Below are positions 18,583 to 27,284 of a DNA stretch of 50,727 nt, in pieces. The stretch covers positions 1 through 50,727 of the forward strand of contig NZ_PGGO01000030.1 of NCBI RefSeq assembly GCF_003010955.1. Direction: 5' to 3'. The number at the start of each line of letters is the position of its first letter. The stretch's first letter is position 1. The notes beneath the pieces are model-generated. The model ran no database searches, was not told the origin of the DNA, and worked only from the letters and a program-made list of their open reading frames with translations. A program made the position numbers and the translations under genes. Source of the DNA: Phyllobacterium brassicacearum (lineage in GTDB: Bacteria > Pseudomonadota > Alphaproteobacteria > Rhizobiales > Rhizobiaceae).

Positions 18583-20679
18583 ATGGCAGACAGGATCCAA
18601 CTTCTGGATAATCGTTGGGATGATCAGAAGGCTGCTGGCCTGGATGAGCCCGGCAAGCTGCTCTATCGTTCAAATCTGCTCGGAGCCGATAAGCGCATCA
18701 CCAATTACGGCGGCGGCAACACGTCTGCGAAGATCGCCGAGACGGATCCCCTGACCGGGAGATCGGTCGATGTGCTATGGGTCAAGGGGTCAGGCGGTGA
18801 TGTCGGTACGATCAAACTCGACGGCTTTGCGACCTTGTATATGGAGAAGCTGCAGTCGCTGAAGTCGATCTACAGGGGCGTTGAGGATGAAGACCGGATG
18901 GTGGGCTTCCTGCCGCATTGCACTTTCAATCTCAACAGCCGCGCGGCGTCTATCGATACGCCATTGCATGGATACGTTCCCTTCAAGCATGTGGACCACA
19001 TGCATCCTGATGCGATCATTGCCATTGCTGCATCAAAGAACTCGCGCGAACTGACGAATGAGATCTTTGGCGACGACATCGGCTGGCTGCCCTGGCGCCG
19101 CCCAGGGTTCCAGCTTGGCCTCGATCTCGGCGCTTATGTGGCTGCACACCCGAAATCCAAAGGCGTGGTTCTCGAGAGCCACGGTCTCTTCACCTGGGCG
19201 AACGACGCCAAGGAATGCTACGAACTCACGCTTGAAATCATCAACAAGGCCATCGTCTGGTTCGACCAGAAAACGTCCGGCAAATCGGTCTTTGGCGGAA
19301 GCACAACTGAGAGCCTTGATGCTGCCGCGCGCAGGACTATCGCAGCAAGGCTCATGCCTGAAATTCGCGGCAAGATTGGCGTATCAGAACGCAAGCTTGG
19401 TCACTTCGACGATCAGACAGCCGTACTTGAATTCGTCAACTCAAAGGCATTGCGCCCGCTCGCAGCACTCGGCACCAGCTGCCCCGACCATTTTCTGCGG
19501 ACAAAAATCCGGCCGCTGGTGCTCGATTTCGACCCGGCAGACCCAGACGCCGATGCCGTTGTGGCATCCCTCGATAATGCACTAGAGGCATATCGTGCAG
19601 ACTATGCCCGCTATTACAACGACTGCAAACATGCCAATTCGCCGGCCATGCGCGACCCCAACCCCGTGATCTTCCTCATCCCGGGCGTGGGCATGCTGTC
19701 ATTTGCCAGGGACAAGGCTACCGCGCGTATCGCGGGTGAATTCTATGTCAACGCCATCAATGTCATGCGCGGCGCCTCGTCGGTCTCCGAGTATCAGGGG
19801 CTACCCGAGCAGGAGGCATTCGACATCGAATACTGGTTGCTCGAAGAGGCCAAGCTGCAGCGCATGCCGAAGCCTAAGTCGCTGGCAGGTCGCGTCGCGT
19901 TCGTCACCGGGGGTGCCGGCGGGATCGGACGCGCAACTGCCGAGCGGCTATTGGGTGAGGGGGCGTGTGTCGTCCTGGCCGATATCGACGCGGAAGCCCT
20001 CAAAGCCACGTACGAGGAGTTCGCCAAGCGATATAGTGAAGATGCGGTGCGCAGCCTGCAGTTGAACGTCACAGACGAGGTTGCAGTCATAGCCAGCTAT
20101 GCCGATGCGTCGGTCGAGTTCGGCGGTGTCGATATTCTTGTTTCGAACGCTGGCATTGCATCCTCGGCTCCGATCGAGACGACTGAGCTTTCGATGTGGA
20201 CTCGCAACATGGACATTCTCGCGACGGGCTACTTCCTGGTCTCGCGCGAGGCATTTCGCCTGTTCCGGCGGCAGAAGATCGGAGGCAACGTCGTGTTCGT
20301 TGCGTCCAAAAATGGCCTCGCCGCATCCCCCAACGCCAGCGCCTATTGTGCAGCGAAAGCCGCGGAAATCCATCTTGCTCGCTGTCTTGCGCTCGAAGGC
20401 GCGGAAGCCGGCATTCGCGTCAACACGGTCAATCCGGACGCAGTGCTGCGTGGCTCCAAGATTTGGAACGGCGAATGGCGCGAGCAACGTGCCGCCTCTT
20501 CCAACCTGCAGGTCGACGAGCTCGAAGAACACTATCGCAAGCGGTCATTGTTGAAGCTCAACGTTCTTCCGGAAGACATCGCCGAAGCGATTTATTTCCT
20601 CGCCTCGGACGCGTCTGCCAAGTCGACCGGGAATATCATCAATGTCGACGCAGGTAATGCGCAAAGCTTCACGCGATAG
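18583..20679 (+). CDS. rhaD: RhaD: bifunctional rhamnulose-1-phosphate aldolase / short-chain dehydrogenase
   Basis: Fusion enzyme of 698 residues from ATG 18583, chosen because GGGAGG lies at 18572-18577 (an upstream frame start at 18526 has no RBS). The N-terminal ~400 residues form a class II aldolase: metal-ligand histidines are seen in FKHVDHMHPDAIIA and VLESHGLFTW. The C-terminal part is an SDR dehydrogenase: nucleotide loop VTGGAGGIGRATAERL, SNAGIASSAPIE, and active-site YCAAK (YxxxK). This is the RhaD aldolase-dehydrogenase family. The aldolase should give dihydroxyacetone phosphate and L-lactaldehyde; the SDR half most likely oxidises or reduces the lactaldehyde. First gene of the rhaDI operon. 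Confidence 0.93.
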   Translation: MADRIQLLDNRWDDQKAAGLDEPGKLLYRSNLLGADKRITNYGGGNTSAKIAETDPLTGRSVDVLWVKGSGGDVGTIKLDGFATLYMEKLQSLKSIYRGVEDEDRMVGFLPHCTFNLNSRAASIDTPLHGYVPFKHVDHMHPDAIIAIAASKNSRELTNEIFGDDIGWLPWRRPGFQLGLDLGAYVAAHPKSKGVVLESHGLFTWANDAKECYELTLEIINKAIVWFDQKTSGKSVFGGSTTESLDAAARRTIAARLMPEIRGKIGVSERKLGHFDDQTAVLEFVNSKALRPLAALGTSCPDHFLRTKIRPLVLDFDPADPDADAVVASLDNALEAYRADYARYYNDCKHANSPAMRDPNPVIFLIPGVGMLSFARDKATARIAGEFYVNAINVMRGASSVSEYQGLPEQEAFDIEYWLLEEAKLQRMPKPKSLAGRVAFVTGGAGGIGRATAERLLGEGACVVLADIDAEALKATYEEFAKRYSEDAVRSLQLNVTDEVAVIASYADASVEFGGVDILVSNAGIASSAPIETTELSMWTRNMDILATGYFLVSREAFRLFRRQKIGGNVVFVASKNGLAASPNASAYCAAKAAEIHLARCLALEGAEAGIRVNTVNPDAVLRGSKIWNGEWREQRAASSNLQVDELEEHYRKRSLLKLNVLPEDIAEAIYFLASDASAKSTGNIINVDAGNAQSFTR

Positions 20680-20700
20680 CATTGTCTCGGGGAGGACATC

Positions 20701-21993
20701 ATGAGTGAACAACATATTTCCGGCGAATTGATTGCATCCGAAAACGGCCGCCTGCTTACCGCCCACAAGAGCGATTACGAAGCCCTTGGCGCACACCTTG
20801 CACGGCGTAGCATCGACATTGATGAAATCACAAAAAAGGTCGTTGCATTCTCGGTTGCAGTGCCCTCATGGGGTGTCGGGACCGGGGGCACACGTTTTGC
20901 CCGCTTCCCCGGCAAAGGCGAACCTCGAGGTATCTTCGACAAGCTCGACGATTGCGCTGTCATTCATCAGCTGACAAGAACCACGCCAACGGTTTCACTG
21001 CACATCCCATGGGACAAGGCAGATCCGAAACATCTGAAATCCTATGCCGATGCGCTGGGTCTTGGTTTCGACGCGATGAATTCCAACACTTTCTCCGACG
21101 CACCCAATCAGGCTCATTCCTATAAGTACGGCTCGCTTAGCCATGTCGATGCGACGACGCGCACCCAGGCAATCGAGCACAATATCGAATGCATCGAGAT
21201 CGGTCGGGCGATCGGCTCGAAAGCTTTGACGGTTTGGGTCGGCGACGGTTCGAATTTTCCGGGTCAAAGCAATTTCGCCCGGACGTTCGAACGATATCTC
21301 ACATCGATGGCGGAGATCTACAAGGCGCTGCCCGATGACTGGCGCATCTTCTCCGAGCACAAGATGTACGAACCAGCCTTCTATTCGACGGTCGTGCAGG
21401 ATTGGGGCACGAACTACCTGATCGCGCAGACGCTCGGCCCAAAGGCTCTCTGCCTTGTCGATCTCGGTCATCATGCACCGAATACCAATATCGAGATGAT
21501 CGTCTCGCGGCTCATCCAGTTCAACAAACTGGGCGGCTTTCATTTCAACGATTCAAAATATGGTGATGACGACCTCGATGCCGGATCAATCGATCCTTAC
21601 CGGCTCTTCCTTGTCTTCAACGAACTCGTCGATGCCGAAGATCGGGGGATTGAGAATTTTCATCCCGCGCACATGATCGACCAGTCGCACAATGTCACGG
21701 ATCCGATCGAAAGCCTGATCTCCAGTGCCAATGAAATTCGCCGTGCTTATGCACAAGCGTTGCTCGTCGATCGCAAGGCACTTGCCGCCTACCAGGACGA
21801 CAATGACGCGCTGATGGCGTCGGATATGCTTAAACGGGCCTACCGTACCGACGTGGAACCCATTCTGGCCGAGGCTCGCCGACGTTCATCGGGTGCCATC
21901 GACCCGATTGCCACGTACCGCAAGAGTAGCTACCGGGAACTGGTCGGCAAGCAACGGCCAGCAAGCGTCGCCGGTGGCGGCGGTATCGTTTAG
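20701..21993 (+). CDS. rhaI: RhaI: L-rhamnose isomerase, rhizobial type
   Basis: Metal-dependent isomerase converting L-rhamnose to L-rhamnulose, 430 residues, TIM-barrel. It belongs to the Rhizobiales/Pseudomonas stutzeri type, distinct from E. coli RhaA. Visible motifs: VPSWGVGTGGTRFARFP, SLHIPWDKADP, MNSNTFSDAPNQ, FSEHKMYEPAF (metal-ligand Glu), LCLVDLGHHAPNTNIEM (Asp and His ligands) and GGFHFNDSKYGDDDLDAGSIDPYRLF split around residue 280. The RBS GGGGAGGACATC is directly before the ATG, 21 bp after rhaD. A terminator follows. Confidence 0.94.
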   Translation: MSEQHISGELIASENGRLLTAHKSDYEALGAHLARRSIDIDEITKKVVAFSVAVPSWGVGTGGTRFARFPGKGEPRGIFDKLDDCAVIHQLTRTTPTVSLHIPWDKADPKHLKSYADALGLGFDAMNSNTFSDAPNQAHSYKYGSLSHVDATTRTQAIEHNIECIEIGRAIGSKALTVWVGDGSNFPGQSNFARTFERYLTSMAEIYKALPDDWRIFSEHKMYEPAFYSTVVQDWGTNYLIAQTLGPKALCLVDLGHHAPNTNIEMIVSRLIQFNKLGGFHFNDSKYGDDDLDAGSIDPYRLFLVFNELVDAEDRGIENFHPAHMIDQSHNVTDPIESLISSANEIRRAYAQALLVDRKALAAYQDDNDALMASDMLKRAYRTDVEPILAEARRRSSGAIDPIATYRKSSYRELVGKQRPASVAGGGGIV

Positions 21994-22016
21994 GCGGCTT
22001 CACTCTCGGTTAGTCC

Positions 22017-22045
22017 AAAGGCAGCGCTTCACCGCGCTGCCTTTT
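22017..22045 (+). terminator. Rho-independent terminator of rhaDI
   Basis: The stem GGCAGCGC (22020-22027) and GCGCTGCC (22034-22041) has a six-base loop, is extended by AAA/TTT pairing, and runs into a T-rich tail at 22042-22046. Confidence 0.88.
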
Positions 22046-22055
22046 TCTTTTTGGA

Positions 22056-22120
22056 TTGACAGCCCCGCCCACATTTGTTCTTATTCTACTATAAAGCATT
22101 ATATTACATAATAATGGAAT
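22056..22120 (+). promoter_or_regulatory. Promoter and candidate IclR operator of the first Dpp/Gsi-type operon
   Basis: A -35-like TTGACA is at 22056-22061, with poorly defined -10 candidates around 22079-22095. Downstream is an imperfect palindrome of the form ATTnCATnATnATGnAAT at 22103-22120, made of ATTACAT (22103-22109) and ATGGAAT (22114-22120). The same two half-sites recur before 28217, next to the IclR-family gene, so this is a likely IclR target. Confidence 0.45.
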
Positions 22121-22138
22121 AACAAAAAGGGAACCGTC

Positions 22139-23668
22139 ATGAAGTCACTGAAGCTTGCACTCCTTCTTGGTTCGGCACTCGTTGCCCTTAGCCCCGCCGC
22201 CTTCGCCCAATCCAAGGGTGGCATCATCAATGTCGCAACCATTGGCGAGCCTCCAACGCTCGACGCAATGGCATCGACGGCAGATCTCGTTGGTATCGTC
22301 TCCCAGCACATCTTCGAGACGCTCTACACATTCGACAAAAGCTGGAACGTTACGCCACTTCTCGCTGCCAGCCTGCCGGAAGTCTCTGCCGATGGCAAAA
22401 TCTACACCATCAAGCTGCGTTCGGGCGTCAAATTTCATGACGGTACCGACATGGATTCAGACGATGTGGTCGCCTCGTTGAAGCGATGGACACAAATCGC
22501 CTCGCGCGGCAAGCAAACTGCTTCGCTGATCACCTCGATTGACGCCGTTGATCCATCGACCGTGAAGATCACGCTGAATGCTCCCTACGCGCCACTGTCG
22601 TCCTTGCTGGCATTCAATAATGCGGCGGCGATCATCCTCCCAAGCGAAAAGCAGCAGAACCCGATGACCGATCCAATCGGTACCGGGCCATACATGCTGA
22701 AAGAGCGCAAGGCAGATCAATATATCCAGCTGGCGCGTTTTGACGGCTACAAATCACCTGAGGGTGACGAGAATGGCTATGGCGGCGCACGCCACCAATA
22801 TCTGGACGAAATCCGCTTTGTACCTGTTCCAGACCCCAATACCCGCGTCGAGGGCGCTCTTTCAGGCCAGTTTGATTATGTCGACAGCCTTCCGGTCGAG
22901 GCCTATGACCGCCTGAAGGGTCAGACGACCACTGAAGCGGTATTGCTCAAGCCTTTCGGCTGGCCGGTGTTCGTCATGAACACCAGTCAGGGTATAACCA
23001 AAAGTCAGGATCTGCGTCTCGCCATTCGTGACGCATTAAGCGAAGAAGACATGCTGGCCGCCGCATTCGGCAGCACTGATTTCTATGCGCTCAATCCATC
23101 CATGTACCCGGACGGTTATAGCTGGAAGACCGACGCGGGCACTGAAGGGGCCTACAATGTCGCCGATCCTGAAAAGGCAGCCGAGCTGTTGAAGAAGGCC
23201 GGCTACAATGGCGAACCGCTTCGCATTCTCACCAGCCGCCAATACGAATTCCACTACAAGATGGCGCAGGTCGCAGCCGAATATCTGAAAGCCGCCGGCT
23301 TTACCGTCGATATGCAGGTCGTCGACTGGGCAACACTGACACAGCGACGTGCCGACCCGAAGCTGTGGGACATTTATATCAGCCATAGCCCGTTCCTGCC
23401 GGAGCCGGCGCTGATCGGCGCCATGTCGACCAGTGCACCTGGCAACTGGGACACGCCTGCGCGCAAGGTCGCTGTGGATGCGTTCAACTCGGAAGTCGAT
23501 CCCGCGAAACGCGTCGCTCTCTGGGCCGAAGTGCAGAAAGTGATCTATGCTGAAGTTCCGATCATCAAGATCGGCGATTTCAATGCGCTCTCGGCCAAAT
23601 CGCCAAAGCTCGAAGGCTTCACCCCGGCGCCCTGGCCATATTTCTGGAACGTATCGCTCAAGAAGTGA
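22139..23668 (+). CDS. Periplasmic binding protein of peptide/opine-type ABC importer (SBP_bac_5)
   Basis: Family 5 extracytoplasmic solute-binding protein (DppA/OppA/GsiB class), 509 residues. The signal peptide MKSLKLALLLGSALVALS ends at AAFA. The mature start GGIINVATIGEPPTLDAM and the later YTIKLRSGVKFHDGTDMDSDD (two short strings around residue 95) are family signatures, and PIGTGPYMLKERKADQYIQL is the conserved lobe motif. First gene of a unit that continues with two permeases, a deacetylase and a RidA protein. The cargo is unknown; the enzymes suggest an N-acylated amino compound rather than an ordinary peptide. Confidence 0.92.
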   Translation: MKSLKLALLLGSALVALSPAAFAQSKGGIINVATIGEPPTLDAMASTADLVGIVSQHIFETLYTFDKSWNVTPLLAASLPEVSADGKIYTIKLRSGVKFHDGTDMDSDDVVASLKRWTQIASRGKQTASLITSIDAVDPSTVKITLNAPYAPLSSLLAFNNAAAIILPSEKQQNPMTDPIGTGPYMLKERKADQYIQLARFDGYKSPEGDENGYGGARHQYLDEIRFVPVPDPNTRVEGALSGQFDYVDSLPVEAYDRLKGQTTTEAVLLKPFGWPVFVMNTSQGITKSQDLRLAIRDALSEEDMLAAAFGSTDFYALNPSMYPDGYSWKTDAGTEGAYNVADPEKAAELLKKAGYNGEPLRILTSRQYEFHYKMAQVAAEYLKAAGFTVDMQVVDWATLTQRRADPKLWDIYISHSPFLPEPALIGAMSTSAPGNWDTPARKVAVDAFNSEVDPAKRVALWAEVQKVIYAEVPIIKIGDFNALSAKSPKLEGFTPAPWPYFWNVSLKK

Positions 23669-23679
23669 TGCAGTAACTC

Positions 23680-23705
23680 GCGCGGACGGAGTGCTTCGTC
23701 CGCGC
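23680..23705 (+). other. Hairpin between binding-protein and permease genes
   Basis: GCGCGGACG (23680-23688) pairs perfectly with CGTCCGCGC (23697-23705) around an eight-base loop. There is no T-run after it, so it is a likely mRNA-stabilising or partial attenuation element. Confidence 0.6.
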
Positions 23706-23749
23706 AGTCCTGAACTAATCCGCCCAGCAAACAGGATCGTTTCGCCCAG

Positions 23750-24691
23750 ATGCTCCGTTACATACTTCAACGCTTTATCGGCATGATCATCGTGATGTTT
23801 CTGGTGGTGACGATTGTCTTCATCATCGTCCGCGTCACGCCGGGCGATCCCGCGGCCGTCATGCTGGGTCCCGAAGCGACTGCCGCCGATATCGCAGCTT
23901 TGCGCCAACAACTCGGTCTCGACCAATCGATCCCACTGCAGTACATCTACTTCATCGGCAACTTGCTTAAGGGCGACCTCGGCCAATCGATCTTCCTCAA
24001 CCAGCCTGTGCTGCAGGCCTTGGGGCAACGTGCCGAGCCCACATTCTTTCTAACAATATTCTCGCTGCTGATCGCCAGTGTCATCGCCATCCCGATTGGG
24101 GTCTACGCCGCCTACAGACGCGGATCGCTTTTCGATCAGGCCGCAACTGCGCTGGCAATGCTGGCTGCAAGCATTCCGAGTTTCTGGCTCGGGCTTATTC
24201 TCATACAGATATTTGCCGTGCGCTACGGACTGTTTCCCGTCTCGGGCTATGGCGGCCCCGGTACGTCGCTATTGGAGCGCCTTGGCCATCTGGTTCTCCC
24301 CGCCTTTGCGCTCGGCATTGTTTCCTCCGCACTCATCATGCGTTTCACACGAGCTTCCATGCTTGATGTGCTCGGCGACGACTATATCCGCACAGCGCGG
24401 GCGAAAGGGGTCGACGAACGACGCGTGGTTCTGAAGCATGCTTTCAAGAACGCGCTGATCCCGATCCTTACAGTCATCGGTTTGACTGCCGCCGTACTGA
24501 TATCTGGCGCGGTCGTCACCGAGACCGTCTTTGGTCTTCCTGGCGTCGGCAGCCTCGTCGTATCGGCGGTGCTTCGCCGGGACTATCCAGTCATCCAGGG
24601 CGCGCTGCTTATCATTGCAGCGCTTTATGTCCTCATCAACTTTGCCATCGACATGCTTTACCTCGTCGTTGACCCCAGGGTGCGCTACTAA
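23750..24691 (+). CDS. ABC transporter permease, DppB/GsiC type
   Basis: Inner-membrane permease of 313 residues. N-terminal family sequence VTIVFIIVRVTPGDPAAVML, then a conserved QYIYFIGNLLKGDLGQSI segment, about six membrane helices, the EAA loop DYIRTARAKGVDERRVVLKH, and the end motif AIDMLYLVVDPRVRY. It overlaps the start of the next permease gene by one base (TAATG), so the two are translationally coupled. Confidence 0.93.
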   Translation: MLRYILQRFIGMIIVMFLVVTIVFIIVRVTPGDPAAVMLGPEATAADIAALRQQLGLDQSIPLQYIYFIGNLLKGDLGQSIFLNQPVLQALGQRAEPTFFLTIFSLLIASVIAIPIGVYAAYRRGSLFDQAATALAMLAASIPSFWLGLILIQIFAVRYGLFPVSGYGGPGTSLLERLGHLVLPAFALGIVSSALIMRFTRASMLDVLGDDYIRTARAKGVDERRVVLKHAFKNALIPILTVIGLTAAVLISGAVVTETVFGLPGVGSLVVSAVLRRDYPVIQGALLIIAALYVLINFAIDMLYLVVDPRVRY

Positions 24692-25560
24692 TGACGGATA
24701 TCACAACCAACGCACCGCTCAGCGAACGCTCGAAATTTTTCCGGGTACTCATCAGGCGCAAGACTGTCCTGTTTGGGCTCGTCGTCCTTGCGATTTTTGT
24801 GACGCTTGCGACATTCGCACCGCTGATCACACCCTATGCGCCAAACAAACTGTCGATCGTGAACCGTCTCAAGCCGCCGGAATTGCGATGGCTGTTCGGA
24901 ACGGACGAATTCGGTCGTGACGTGTTCTCACGCACGATCTACTCGGCACGGTTATCGCTGATGGTGGGTTTCGCCGTTGTCGTGCTGGCCTCGATAATCG
25001 GTGTTACCCTTGGTATCCTGGCCGGTTTCTTTCAGAAGCTCGATGCTCCGATCACCCGGCTAATCGATGCGATGATGGCATTTCCGGACATATTGCTGGC
25101 GATCGCGCTGGTCGCTGCGCTCGGGCCATCACTGACGACTGTCATCGTTGCCTTGAGCATCGTGTACGCTCCGCGTCTGGCGCGTATCGTTCGCGCGTCC
25201 ACACTGGTGATACGCGAACTACCCTACGTGGAGGCCGCAACATCACTGGGCATTTCAACGCGGCATATCATGACGCGGCATATCCTGCGCAATCTGCTGT
25301 CACCCATCCTCGTCCAGGGAACATTCCTGTTTGCCAACGCCATGCTCGCAGAGGCGGGCCTCTCGTTCCTCGGTCTCGGCGTCAGCCCTGAAGTGCCGAC
25401 ATGGGGGACCATGATTGCCTCCGGCCGCCAATACATAGGCAAAGCGGACTGGATGACCCTCTTTCCCGGCATCGCTATCGTGCTCGCCGTTCTTTCACTG
25501 CAGATGGTTGGCGACGGCTTCCGCGACCTTCTCGACCCTCGCCTCAGAAAGGATCTCTGA
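24691..25560 (+). CDS. ABC transporter permease, DppC/GsiD type
   Basis: Partner permease, 289 residues. The family N-terminal segment ends in LFGTDEFGRDVFSRTIYSAR. The EAA loop ELPYVEAATSLGISTRHIMT is about residue 170, followed by AGLSFLGLGVSPEVPTWGTM near the C-terminus. Its stop lies two bases before the deacetylase start, so transport and metabolism are co-expressed. Confidence 0.93.
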   Translation: MTDITTNAPLSERSKFFRVLIRRKTVLFGLVVLAIFVTLATFAPLITPYAPNKLSIVNRLKPPELRWLFGTDEFGRDVFSRTIYSARLSLMVGFAVVVLASIIGVTLGILAGFFQKLDAPITRLIDAMMAFPDILLAIALVAALGPSLTTVIVALSIVYAPRLARIVRASTLVIRELPYVEAATSLGISTRHIMTRHILRNLLSPILVQGTFLFANAMLAEAGLSFLGLGVSPEVPTWGTMIASGRQYIGKADWMTLFPGIAIVLAVLSLQMVGDGFRDLLDPRLRKDL

Positions 25561-25562
25561 TC

Positions 25563-26774
25563 ATGCCTGCCTCTTCCGCAGCCGATGGCCGCCTGTTGCT
25601 GGCCAACGTCAAACCGGTTGCCTTCGGACCGAACACGCCGTCTACGAGTATTGACGTCCTGATCGACGCAAACGGAAAGATTGCCGAATTTGGTCCATCG
25701 CTGAATGTCCAGGCGGACATACGCCGCATAGACGCAAAGGGCGCCTGGATCTCGCCCGGATGGGTGGATCTCCACACTCATATCTGGCACGGCGGCACTG
25801 ACATTTCCGTCCGGCCGCAAATGTGCGGCGCCGAACGGGGTGTAACGACCATTGTTGACGCGGGCTCGGCCGGTGAAGCCAATTTTCACGGGTTCCGAGA
25901 ATATATCATCGACCCGGCACGCGAGCGCATCAAGGCATTCCTGAACCTCGGCTCGATCGGACTGGTTGCCTGCAACCGTGTGAGCGAGCTGAGTGACATT
26001 CGGTCCATCGACATCGACCGTACCGTCGCCTGCGTGAACGAGAACCGCGACCATATTGTCGGACTCAAAGTGCGGGCCAGCCATGTGATCACCGGATCGT
26101 GGGGCGTAACGCCAGTCAAGGTCGGCAAGAAAATCGCCAAGATCCTGAAGATTCCGATGATGGTTCATGTGGGCGAGCCACCCGCACTCTATGACGAGGT
26201 CCTCGAAATCCTCGGTCCCGGAGACATCATCACCCATTGCTTCAATGGCAAGGTCGGCAGCAGCATTATTGAGGACGACGACCTTTTCGAACTGGCGGCG
26301 CGTTGCGCGGGGGAGGGAATCCGCCTCGACATCGGCCATGGTGGGGCATCGTTTTCCTTCCGTGTTGCGGAAGTTGCGATCCGGCGCGGCCTTCTGCCGT
26401 TCTCGATCTCGACCGATATACACCTGCGCAGCCTCAACTTCGCGGTATGGGATCTCGCCACAACGATGTCGAAACTCTTGAGCGTAGGCATGCCGTTCGA
26501 CAAGGTGGTCGAGGCCGTAACACTTTCACCGGCGTCTGCAATCAATCTCCCTACAGAAAATCTCCTTTCAGTCGGTACCCGTGCGGATTTCACCATCTTC
26601 GAGCTCGCCGACTCCGATCTCAAGGTCATCGATTCGATGGGTTACGAAGCAAAGCTCGACAAGCTCTTCGAACCACGTTGGGCGGTGATGGGCAATGAGC
26701 CCAATACCGCCAGCCGCTATCAGCCGGTCAACCCTGAAACATCCGGCGCCATCGCCTCCTATTCATACCGTTAA
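25563..26774 (+). CDS. Amidohydrolase/deacetylase-family metallohydrolase (COG3964-like)
   Basis: Probable deacetylase or deacylase of the amidohydrolase superfamily, 403 residues. The start at 25563 is two bases after the permease stop; a frame extending back to 25401 overlaps the permease and is rejected. All expected binuclear-metal ligands can be read: His71 and His73 (GWVDLHTHIWHGG), bridging Lys169 (GLKVRAS), His202 (VHVGEP), His225 (THCFNG) and Asp285 (STDIH). Related proteins (Atu3266 group) remove acetyl groups from small N- or O-acetyl acids. There is no signal peptide, so it acts in the cytoplasm on the imported compound. The same type of deacetylase commonly neighbours SelA/DgaE-like PLP enzymes, as here (28217). 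Confidence 0.85.
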   Translation: MPASSAADGRLLLANVKPVAFGPNTPSTSIDVLIDANGKIAEFGPSLNVQADIRRIDAKGAWISPGWVDLHTHIWHGGTDISVRPQMCGAERGVTTIVDAGSAGEANFHGFREYIIDPARERIKAFLNLGSIGLVACNRVSELSDIRSIDIDRTVACVNENRDHIVGLKVRASHVITGSWGVTPVKVGKKIAKILKIPMMVHVGEPPALYDEVLEILGPGDIITHCFNGKVGSSIIEDDDLFELAARCAGEGIRLDIGHGGASFSFRVAEVAIRRGLLPFSISTDIHLRSLNFAVWDLATTMSKLLSVGMPFDKVVEAVTLSPASAINLPTENLLSVGTRADFTIFELADSDLKVIDSMGYEAKLDKLFEPRWAVMGNEPNTASRYQPVNPETSGAIASYSYR

Positions 26775-26784
26775 GGAACAAGCC

Positions 26785-27282
26785 TTGAGCCACTCATCAA
26801 GTTCGGCAGTTGATGCTGACATTTCTCCCTATGACCGTCTGAAGACGCTCGGCGTAAGCCTCCCGGCCGCGCCGAGCCCCATTGCGAACTTTGTCACCCA
26901 CATTCAGGAAGGCAATATGCTTTACTTGTCGGGGCAGGGGCCTCGCGAAGACAATGGCTACCTGCACACCGGCAAGGTCGGTGGCAATGTGAGCGTCGAA
27001 GAAGCTTACGAACATGCGCGCCTCACCGGCATCAATCTGCTGGCAGTGATGCAATCCGCACTCGGTGATTTGCGCCGGGTCAAGCGGGTGGTGAAGCTGC
27101 TCGGAATGGTCAATGCCGTGCCCGACTTCGGCGATCATCCTTCCGTCATCAATGGTTGTTCCGACCTGTTGATCGACGTGTTCGGCGAAGCGGGCAACCA
27201 CGCGCGTTCGGCAGTTGGTTTCGGCTCGCTACCCGGCAATATCACTGTGGAGATCGAGGCGATAATCGCCTTGAAGGATTGA
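26785..27282 (+). CDS. RidA/YjgF-family imine hydrolase, longer (~150-165 residue) subgroup
   Basis: Probable enamine/imine deaminase, 165 residues. A TTG start at 26785 is chosen: AAGGAA lies at 26773-26778, about 6 bp before it and just after the deacetylase stop, while upstream frames run inside the deacetylase gene. The catalytic Arg141 sits in GNHARSAVGFGSLPGNITVE, matching the R-(x)n-LP-VEIE signature of active RidA proteins. Other family segments are GNMLYLSGQGPREDNG and GINLLAVMQSALGDL. RidA enzymes hydrolyse the unstable enamine/imine released by PLP-dependent lyases to a keto acid and ammonia, which fits the SelA-like PLP gene nearby. Tail-to-tail with the IclR gene, only 2 bp apart. 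Confidence 0.85.
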   Translation: MSHSSSSAVDADISPYDRLKTLGVSLPAAPSPIANFVTHIQEGNMLYLSGQGPREDNGYLHTGKVGGNVSVEEAYEHARLTGINLLAVMQSALGDLRRVKRVVKLLGMVNAVPDFGDHPSVINGCSDLLIDVFGEAGNHARSAVGFGSLPGNITVEIEAIIALKD

Positions 27283-27284
27283 AT

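Noticed and set aside
23036-24028. Minus-strand frame of 330 codons overlapping the binding-protein and permease genes
   Set aside because: Shadow of two well-supported plus-strand genes; no recognisable motif and no ribosome site.
25224-26423. Long minus-strand frame (399 codons) across the permease end and the deacetylase
   Set aside because: It is antisense to genes with intact catalytic motifs, has Arg/Asp-heavy composition without any family motif, and arises from the GC-rich codon pattern of the real genes.
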